Below are positions 27,931-33,217 of a DNA stretch of 64,000 bases, piece after piece. The notes under the pieces are model-generated. The model was given only the letters and a program-made list of their open reading frames with translations. It had not been told where the DNA came from and ran no database searches. The DNA comes from Flavihumibacter soli (GTDB taxonomy: Bacteria > Bacteroidota > Bacteroidia > Sphingobacteriales > Sphingobacteriaceae). The number at the start of each line of letters is the position of its first letter. Position 1 is the stretch's first letter. Location: positions 1-64,000 of the forward strand of contig NZ_JAAFZB010000094.1 of assembly GCF_010692725.1 (NCBI RefSeq), in the 5' to 3' direction. The position numbers were made by a program, and so were the translations under genes.

Positions 27931-29301
27931 TTATTTACTTAGTTCTGCAAAATATTTGTGAAACAAGGGAATGGTTTCTATGCCCTTGTAAAAATTGGCG
28001 ATATCATATTTCTCGTTCGGTGAATGCAGATTATCGCTGTCGAGACCGAAGCCCATAAGGACGGTTTTAATACCTAACTCCTTCTCAAATAAAGCTACGA
28101 TCGGAATACTGCCTCCTCCCCTTGTCGGGATCGGATCTTTACCAAATGAGTCTGCAATTGCCTTTTGAGCAGCCCTATAGGCCACACTGTCTGTTGGCGT
28201 AACCACCGGTTCTCCACCATGGTGCGGGGTAACTTTCACTTTGACGTATTTAGGGGCGATCTTCTCGAAATGCTCGGTAAATAGCTTCGTGATCTTATCC
28301 GACTGTTGATTCGGCACAAGACGCATAGAGATTTTAGCGTTCGCTTTAGAAGGTAAAACTGTCTTTGCACCTTCTCCAATATAGCCGCCCCAGATACCAT
28401 TAACTTCTAATGTTGGGCGGGTTCCGGTGCGCTCCAGTGTAGTATAACCTTTCTCACCCCATAATTCTGTCACTCCCAGATCTTCTTTGTATTCCTCCTC
28501 AACAAAGGGCGCCATGTTCAGCGCATCGCGTTCCTCCTGCGTTAAAGCCAGAACATCATCATAGAATCCGGGAATCTGAATATGATTGTTTTCGTCATGC
28601 AGCGAAGCGATAAGCTTCGCAAGAATTGTAGCGGGATTGGCAACGGCACCTCCGTACACTCCCGAATGGAGGTCGCGATTCGGGCCGGTCACTTCAACTT
28701 CAAGGTAAGATAAGCCTCTCAACCCGGTTTCCAATGATGGATTCTCCAGGCTGATCATGGAAGTATCGGAAATAAGAACCACATCAGCCTGCAGCCGCTC
28801 CTTATTTTCCTTTACGAAAATACCCAGGTTGTTTGAACCAACTTCTTCTTCACCTTCGATCATGAACTTCACGTTACATGGTAAGGTGTTAGTTTTCATC
28901 ATCAGTTCGAATGCCTTTACATGCATATAGACCTGTCCCTTATCATCGCAGGCGCCTCTTGCATAGATTTTGCCATCACGAATTGTAGGTTCAAAAGGGG
29001 GCGTCTTCCATAGTTCCAGCGGATCTGGTGGCTGAACATCGTAATGTCCATAAACCAATACTGTAGGTTTGGAAGGATCTATAATTTTTTCAGCATATAC
29101 AATAGGATAACCAGCGGTCTGACAAACTTCGACTTTATCAGCGCCAGCCTCCTTTAGCTTCTCAGCAACGTAGTCAGCCGTTTTCAGAACATCGTCTTTA
29201 TATTTCGGGTCTGCACTAACAGAGGGAAACCTTAGCAATTCGAACAGTTCGTCTAAAAAGCGTTGCTTATTAGCATCTACATATTTTTTTATCTCTTGCA
29301 T
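27931..29301 (-). CDS. M20 family dipeptidase
   Basis: A 456-residue metallopeptidase of the M20 family (carnosinase/PepV-like). Zinc ligands and catalytic residues lie in VLVYGHYDVQPPD (about 83-95), GACDDKGQ, EGEEEVGS (about 154-161) and the late IRTRGGGSIPI-like strand. A lid domain separates them (about 195-310). It should hydrolyse small dipeptides in the cytosol; no signal peptide is present. Terminates at the hairpin at 27882-27914. Confidence 0.9.
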   Translation of the reverse strand: MQEIKKYVDANKQRFLDELFELLRFPSVSADPKYKDDVLKTADYVAEKLKEAGADKVEVCQTAGYPIVYAEKIIDPSKPTVLVYGHYDVQPPDPLELWKTPPFEPTIRDGKIYARGACDDKGQVYMHVKAFELMMKTNTLPCNVKFMIEGEEEVGSNNLGIFVKENKERLQADVVLISDTSMISLENPSLETGLRGLSYLEVEVTGPNRDLHSGVYGGAVANPATILAKLIASLHDENNHIQIPGFYDDVLALTQEERDALNMAPFVEEEYKEDLGVTELWGEKGYTTLERTGTRPTLEVNGIWGGYIGEGAKTVLPSKANAKISMRLVPNQQSDKITKLFTEHFEKIAPKYVKVKVTPHHGGEPVVTPTDSVAYRAAQKAIADSFGKDPIPTRGGGSIPIVALFEKELGIKTVLMGFGLDSDNLHSPNEKYDIANFYKGIETIPLFHKYFAELSK

Positions 29302-29750
29302 TTTTCAATGTTTTAAGCAAATATATAAATCTATTAACGGCAATTCAGTCTCACTGCTATTTATAGGCAATAATCTTTTAATACCCCATTACTGCAAAAA
29401 ACCTTTGACATAACGCCAAAAAATCAAAGGTCTGCAGAATCAGTATGCGGCTTTGTTCGGTGATTCTTCCGGTTTGCGAGTGTATTAATTCAGCCCGCGG
29501 AACTCCTAAGAATTTGTCACCTTCTGTTAAATGTTAATGTCTGTAGTCATATACGGATTTATTACCCTGGATATGCGCAAAGCCATTGATAGGACTCTCC
29601 ATTTGCCAGCCTGCGATTTACCGCAGAAAGGTATAACAGAAAGAAAAACCAAAAAGGCCTTCGCATCAGAATAAACAATTATATTCCTCTACAACTACTG
29701 AAAAATAAGGCGTTTATGTTAGTTTATGTATATTTTAAATTGAACTTGTT
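29302..29750. other. Intergenic region downstream of the lipoprotein array
   Basis: About 450 bases between the M20 gene start and the first array gene. It holds the probable array terminator near 29401-29431. A 47-codon plus-strand frame beginning at the ATG near 29531 has no supporting features and was not called. No RNA gene or mobile element was recognised. Confidence 0.5.
29395..29431 (-). terminator. Candidate terminator of the small lipoprotein array
   Basis: ACCTTTGA (29401-29408) pairs with TCAAAGGT (29424-29431). On the minus strand the stem is followed by TTTTTTGC. It is the first clear minus-strand hairpin with T run after gene A, about 320 bases beyond that gene's stop. Confidence 0.5.
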
Positions 29751-29885
29751 TTAGTCCCACTGGGTCGTGTCTTTCTTGTTAGATACCTTAACAGCGTTAG
29801 AATCAGGCTGAGCACCCTCTTCCTTCTTGCAGGAAGTAATACCTAAAACAGCAAATGCGATAACGGCTAATAATACTTTTTTCAT
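29751..29885 (-). CDS. Small array lipoprotein A (44 aa)
   Basis: Last (3') member of the tandem family. It reads MKKVLLAVIAFAV, then GITSCKKEEGAQPDSNAV, KVSNKKDTTQWD. Signal peptide with lipobox GITSC (Cys19), mature part 26 residues. It differs from copies B and C mainly by one residue less before AV. Function unknown; see the array finding. Gap to copy B is 64 bases and contains a partial duplicate of the gene end. Confidence 0.85.
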   Translation of the reverse strand: MKKVLLAVIAFAVLGITSCKKEEGAQPDSNAVKVSNKKDTTQWD

Positions 29886-29931
29886 AATGAATCTTATGTT
29901 TTGAGAGCTTGTTAATTGAGTTTATATGTTA

Positions 29932-29945
29932 TTAATCCCACTGGT
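29932..29945 (-). repeat. Partial duplicate of the array gene 3' end
   Basis: TTAATCCCACTGG copies the last codons of the array genes (complement of QWD-stop) 18 bases before the true end of gene B. It looks like a relic of unequal duplication. Confidence 0.55.
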
Positions 29946-29949
29946 CTTA

Positions 29950-30087
29950 TTAGTCCCACTGAGTAGTGTCCTTTTTGTTCGATACTTTAACAGTGTTCGT
30001 AGAGTCAGGTTGAGCACCTTCTTCTTTCTTGCAGGAAGTAATACCTAAAACAGCAAATGCGATAACGGCTAATAATACTTTTTTCAT
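29950..30087 (-). CDS. Small array lipoprotein B (45 aa)
   Basis: Second member from the 3' end. Signal peptide identical to copy A with lipobox GITSC; mature part runs CKKEEGAQPDSTNTV to KVSNKKDTTQWD. Codons differ from A by silent changes (for example Thr codons before QWD are ACT ACT rather than ACG ACC), showing the frame is under protein-level selection. 49 bases separate it from copy C. Confidence 0.85.
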   Translation of the reverse strand: MKKVLLAVIAFAVLGITSCKKEEGAQPDSTNTVKVSNKKDTTQWD

Positions 30088-30136
30088 AATAATCTTGAGT
30101 TTGAGAGTTTGTTAATTGAGAGTCTTTAATGCTTAA

Positions 30137-30274
30137 TTAGTCCCACTGAGTAGTGTCCTTTTTGTTCGATACTTTAACAGTGTTCGTAGAGTCCGGCTGA
30201 GCGCCCTCTTCCTTCTTGCAGGAAGTAATACCTAAAACAGCTAATGCGATAACGGCTAATAATACTTTTTTCAT
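30137..30274 (-). CDS. Small array lipoprotein C (45 aa)
   Basis: Third member. It encodes the same mature peptide as copy B; only a residue in the signal peptide differs (VIALAV instead of VIAFAV). Lipobox GITSC. Flanked by the conserved leader spacer on both sides. Confidence 0.85.
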   Translation of the reverse strand: MKKVLLAVIALAVLGITSCKKEEGAQPDSTNTVKVSNKKDTTQWD

Positions 30275-30320
30275 GTTTGATCTTAATGTTTGAGAGTTTG
30301 TTAATTTGATTTTTTAGTGA

Positions 30321-30452
30321 TTAGTCCCACTGGGTAGTATCTTTTTTGTTCATTACAGTGTTCTTAGAGTCGGGCTGAGCGCCTTCTTCTTTCTTACAGG
30401 AGGTCATTCCTATAATTACTAATGCAATTACAGATAGTAATACTTTTTTCAT
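30321..30452 (-). CDS. Small array lipoprotein D (43 aa)
   Basis: Fourth member. Signal peptide MKKVLLSVIALVIIGMTSC; mature part CKKEEGAQPDSKNTV, then MNKKDTTQWD. Compared with A-C and F-G it lacks the two residues KV after Val and has Met instead, so the mature peptide is 25 residues. Nearly identical to copy E in both gene and spacer. Confidence 0.85.
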   Translation of the reverse strand: MKKVLLSVIALVIIGMTSCKKEEGAQPDSKNTVMNKKDTTQWD

Positions 30453-30498
30453 GTTGAATCTTAATGTATGAGAGTTTGTTAATTTGATATTTTAGTGA

Positions 30499-30630
30499 TT
30501 AGTCCCACTGCGTAGTATCCTTTTTGTTCATTACAGTGTTCGTAGCGTCCGGCTGAGCACCTTCCTCTTTCTTACAGGATGTCATTCCAATAATCACCAA
30601 TGCGATTACAGATAGTAATACTTTTTTCAT
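30499..30630 (-). CDS. Small array lipoprotein E (43 aa)
   Basis: Fifth member, sister of D: same signal peptide and the same shortened core (TVMNKKDTTQWD). The variable segment reads PDATN. Silent differences from D include CTC for TTC and ACG for ACC complements. 53 bases to copy F. Confidence 0.85.
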   Translation of the reverse strand: MKKVLLSVIALVIIGMTSCKKEEGAQPDATNTVMNKKDTTQWD

Positions 30631-30683
30631 ATTGAATATTGTGTTTGAGAGATTGTTAATTTACTACAAGGTGGGGGACAGGA

Positions 30684-30824
30684 TTAATCCCACTGAGTTG
30701 TATCCTTTTTGTTCAATACTTTAACAGCATTGTTCTTAGAATCTGGTTGAGCGCCTTCTTCTTTCTTGCAGGAAGTGATACCTAAAACAGATAATACGAT
30801 AACGGCTAATAATACTTTTTTCAT
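30684..30824 (-). CDS. Small array lipoprotein F (46 aa)
   Basis: Sixth member. Signal peptide MKKVLLAVIVLSVLGITSC; mature CKKEEGAQPDSKNNAV, KVLNKKDTTQWD (28 residues). The KVL core instead of KVS groups it with copy G. Confidence 0.85.
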   Translation of the reverse strand: MKKVLLAVIVLSVLGITSCKKEEGAQPDSKNNAVKVLNKKDTTQWD

Positions 30825-30880
30825 GTTGGGTCTTGGCTTTTGAGTGTTGGTTGATTTTAAGTCTTTAATGATTTAGATTA

Positions 30881-31021
30881 CTAATCCCATTGGGTAGTAT
30901 CTTTCTTGTTCAATACTTTCACTGCACTGTTTTTAGTTTCAGGCTGAGCACCTTCTTCTTTCTTACAGGAACTCATTCCTATTACCACCATTGCGATTAC
31001 CGCTAATAATACTTTTTTCAT
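30881..31021 (-). CDS. Small array lipoprotein G (46 aa), first of the array
   Basis: First gene after the array promoter. Signal peptide MKKVLLAVIAMVVIGMSSC; mature CKKEEGAQPETKNSAV, KVLNKKDTTQWD. It ends with tandem stops (TAG then TAA). Its 5' leader has a version of the conserved spacer (CTCTCAAGCATTAAG). Function unknown; Cys-Lys-Lys-Glu-Glu after the lipobox resembles the surface-export signal of Bacteroidota lipoproteins. Confidence 0.85.
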   Translation of the reverse strand: MKKVLLAVIAMVVIGMSSCKKEEGAQPETKNSAVKVLNKKDTTQWD

Positions 31022-31090
31022 GTTTAGTTCTTAATGCTTGAGAGTTGCTAATTTGTTTAACTGCTTACTTATTTAGTAAATTCTGTTAAC

Positions 31091-31119
31091 CAAATATATA
31101 AGATTAACAATACATACAA
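31091..31119 (-). promoter_or_regulatory. Promoter of the lipoprotein array
   Basis: On the minus strand: TTG (complement of 31117-31119), 18 bases, TATATTTG (complement of 31091-31098), a full Bacteroidota -33/-7 match. It lies about 70 bases before the ATG of gene G. No equally good promoter was found inside the array, so the array is probably one transcript. Confidence 0.6.
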
Positions 31120-31135
31120 GAATTATTTTTATTTT

Positions 31136-31167
31136 TTGTTAACCATAAGGGAATTCGTTTATATTTG
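31136..31167 (+). promoter_or_regulatory. Promoter of the 31179 regulator-like gene
   Basis: TTG (31136-31138), 21 bases, TATATTTG (31160-31167), then ATG at 31179 only 12 bases on. Its -7 box is the mirror copy of the array promoter's. Confidence 0.55.
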
Positions 31168-31178
31168 GTTAGCAATTT

Positions 31179-31592
31179 ATGTCAATTAAGTTAACAGACA
31201 AACAACTACAATTATTAATTAACGCCCTTCATAACCGCGTTAATGAGCTTAATGACATACTTAACCCACTCTTAACCGAGTTAGCGGAACACGAAAAATT
31301 TCTTGCTGAATATAGTAATAAGACGCTAACCTCTTTTACATTAGGAGAAAAAAACCAATCATTTGAGTTTCTTTCATGGTCAAAAAAAATTGTCAAAGTA
31401 CTTTACGACCACGATAAATTCATGACAACAAACGAAATTGTTGCGGAAATTGTTAAACGGATTCCAGAGTTAGCAGAGGAGTACAGTACACGATCATCAA
31501 TAGCCTCTATCCTTAGCCGCCGCTCCGGTAAACTATTTAAGAAACTGGATGATAAATATGGCCTGATTGAATGGGCCGATAACAGGGGTTAA
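31179..31592 (+). CDS. Putative coiled-coil / winged-helix-like regulator
   Basis: A 137-residue protein I do not recognise as a named family. Residues ~8-45 look like a coiled coil (LINALHNRVNELNDILNPLL onward). Residues ~65-135 have the helix-helix-helix-strand pattern of a winged-helix or HARE-HTH-like domain: SKKIVKVLYDHDKFMTTNEI, then TRSSIASILSRRSGKLFKKL and a final YGLIEW strand. Basic residues cluster in the putative recognition helix. It is divergent from the lipoprotein array and shares the inverted repeat, so it is a candidate autoregulator of that array. DNA binding is inference. Confidence 0.7.
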   Translation: MSIKLTDKQLQLLINALHNRVNELNDILNPLLTELAEHEKFLAEYSNKTLTSFTLGEKNQSFEFLSWSKKIVKVLYDHDKFMTTNEIVAEIVKRIPELAEEYSTRSSIASILSRRSGKLFKKLDDKYGLIEWADNRG

Positions 31593-31681
31593 AACAGGTC
31601 CTCAATTGCTTAAACCTTTATTTGGCAAACTCACTCTTAATACGTAACCTTACGTCGCCATTTAAAATATTGTTTGAGCTG

Positions 31682-33124
31682 ATGAGGTATTTTGCGTTTG
31701 TAATTATTCTCCTTTCCGTCTTTAATCCAGCATTTTCCAAGGACCCGTCGTCCGCACTCATAGATACTTTAGAGATAATTAAGCTGAATCAGGCTGGTTA
31801 TGAACACCGTCTAATTGATCCGAATCAAACGCTGGCCTACGGAAAGAAGGCACTTCAATTATCTAAAAAAGCAAATTATTTAAATGGTATAGCGGAAGCT
31901 TACCGTATCATTGGGATAGGCAGTTCTTATCATAACCAGAATGAAATTGCTATTGAATCCTATCTTAACTCCCTGAGCTACTTTCAAAAAAATGGAAATA
32001 AAGAGGGAGAAGCAAAAGTCTACAACAACATCGGGAACCTTTACATCAGTGTCGATTTTGATAAAAGCCTGGAATATTTTCAAAAGTCGCTGAAGATAGC
32101 CCGGGAGCTTCAGATAAAGGGACTTATTGCCGGACTAAATCTCAATATCGGCACAGTGTACCAAAAGAAACATTTATTTAACCAGGCCCTAAAAAGTTAC
32201 CAGGAAAGTTTCGCCAATTTTTCAGAGATCGGCAATTCCACCGGCGTGACACAGTGCCTTCAAAATATTGGGGTCGCATATTTTAAGCTGAACCTGATTA
32301 AAGACTCTGAAAACTATTTGAAGCAGGCGATTAACAAAGCCAAGGAAAACGACCTGAACTTTGTGGTTGCCGGAAGTAACCTGACGTTGTCTTCCGTTTA
32401 CATTGCCAAGGGAGATTTTCAAGCTGCTCAGAAATCCATTGATGAAGGTATCGCCTATTCACGGATCATCCAGGATTCCAGGCTGGAATACGATTTCACT
32501 TTCACTCTTTTTGAACTTGAGAACCGAAAAAAGAATTATAAGGGAGCCCTGGGATATCTAAAGCAGATATACACCCAGGACAGCCTGACATATAAAAATA
32601 ACGAATCGACAAAGCTAACCTTAAGGGATAAACAGTATCGCCAGCAAGCCAAACAGTTGGAGAACGAACGAATCATCCTGGAACAAAAGTATACGAAGAC
32701 TTTATTCTGGGCAATCAGCGCGGTTACTGCCCTTGCATTTTTTGCCATCTTCCTTCTTATCAGAAACAACCGCAAATCAAATAAGACCAATAAACAATTG
32801 ATCAGACTTAACCAGGAGGTTCTTCAGCAAAAAGAAGATCTGGACAGGATTAATCAAAGCCTGGAAGAGATCATTGATGAACGTACGCGTGATCTGAAGA
32901 TTAAGAACAATAAACTTTCCGAATACTCCTCTCACCTATCCCACCAGATACGAGGTCCGGTGGCTACTATTAAAGGACTGTTAATTCTTGAAACGGATAA
33001 CCTGATTGAACACGAGGAACTGGTCGAACAACTGCAGGTATGTATACAGGACATTGATAACAAGATCCTGAATATTAATGAAACCCTGAATAACAGCTCT
33101 AAACACAGTTTGCATTCCGAATGA
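31682..33124 (+). CDS. TPR membrane protein with kinase-like phosphoacceptor but no ATPase domain
   Basis: About 480 residues. A signal peptide or anchor (YFAFVIILLSVFNPAFS) leads into TPR-like repeats (about 60-320; AKVYNNIGNLYISVDFDKSL is clear), a membrane helix (LFWAISAVTALAFFAIFLLI, about 340-360) and a coiled coil. The C-terminal part has HLSHQIRGPVATIKGLLIL, a HisKA-type H-box seen in Bacteroidota TPR kinases. The frame then ends after ~60 residues with no HATPase_c domain, and none follows in other frames. It may be a partner kinase scaffold or phosphoacceptor. Start set at the ATG at 31682; the TTG at 31622 would add 20 residues. Confidence 0.75.
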   Translation: MRYFAFVIILLSVFNPAFSKDPSSALIDTLEIIKLNQAGYEHRLIDPNQTLAYGKKALQLSKKANYLNGIAEAYRIIGIGSSYHNQNEIAIESYLNSLSYFQKNGNKEGEAKVYNNIGNLYISVDFDKSLEYFQKSLKIARELQIKGLIAGLNLNIGTVYQKKHLFNQALKSYQESFANFSEIGNSTGVTQCLQNIGVAYFKLNLIKDSENYLKQAINKAKENDLNFVVAGSNLTLSSVYIAKGDFQAAQKSIDEGIAYSRIIQDSRLEYDFTFTLFELENRKKNYKGALGYLKQIYTQDSLTYKNNESTKLTLRDKQYRQQAKQLENERIILEQKYTKTLFWAISAVTALAFFAIFLLIRNNRKSNKTNKQLIRLNQEVLQQKEDLDRINQSLEEIIDERTRDLKIKNNKLSEYSSHLSHQIRGPVATIKGLLILETDNLIEHEELVEQLQVCIQDIDNKILNINETLNNSSKHSLHSE

Positions 33125-33205
33125 TTTTCCCTTCCCGTTTTTACAAACTGGTTGAAAACTATCCCGACTCTTCTCAAATCTCTTTCTTAATTTAGCAGCC
33201 AAAAA

Positions 33206-33211
33206 AAGGAG
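33206..33211 (+). promoter_or_regulatory. Strong Shine-Dalgarno site deciding a TTG start
   Basis: AAGGAG lies 6 bases before TTG at 33218 of the uvrD-like gene. It is one of the few strong Shine-Dalgarno matches seen in the window and supports the TTG as the true start. Confidence 0.5.
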
Positions 33212-33217
33212 CGGATT

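Larger units (their letters stand above)
31085..31173. promoter_or_regulatory. Inverted repeat in the divergent promoter region (putative operator)
   Basis: GTTAACCAAATATA (31085-31098) and TATATTTGGTTAGC (31160-31173) are inverted copies with 13 of 14 positions matching. Each covers one -7 box and the bases up to the transcript start of one divergent gene. Further GTTAAC palindromes occur at 31138-31143 and 31190-31195. Suggests one regulator acting on both promoters. Confidence 0.45.

Noticed and set aside
29531-29674. 47-codon frame in the gap after the M20 gene
   Set aside because: No membrane or signal features, no conserved motif, and weak start context.
33125-33217. A HATPase domain lost by frameshift after the TPR protein
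   Set aside because: All frames in the gap to uvrD are too short; nothing kinase-like can be read.
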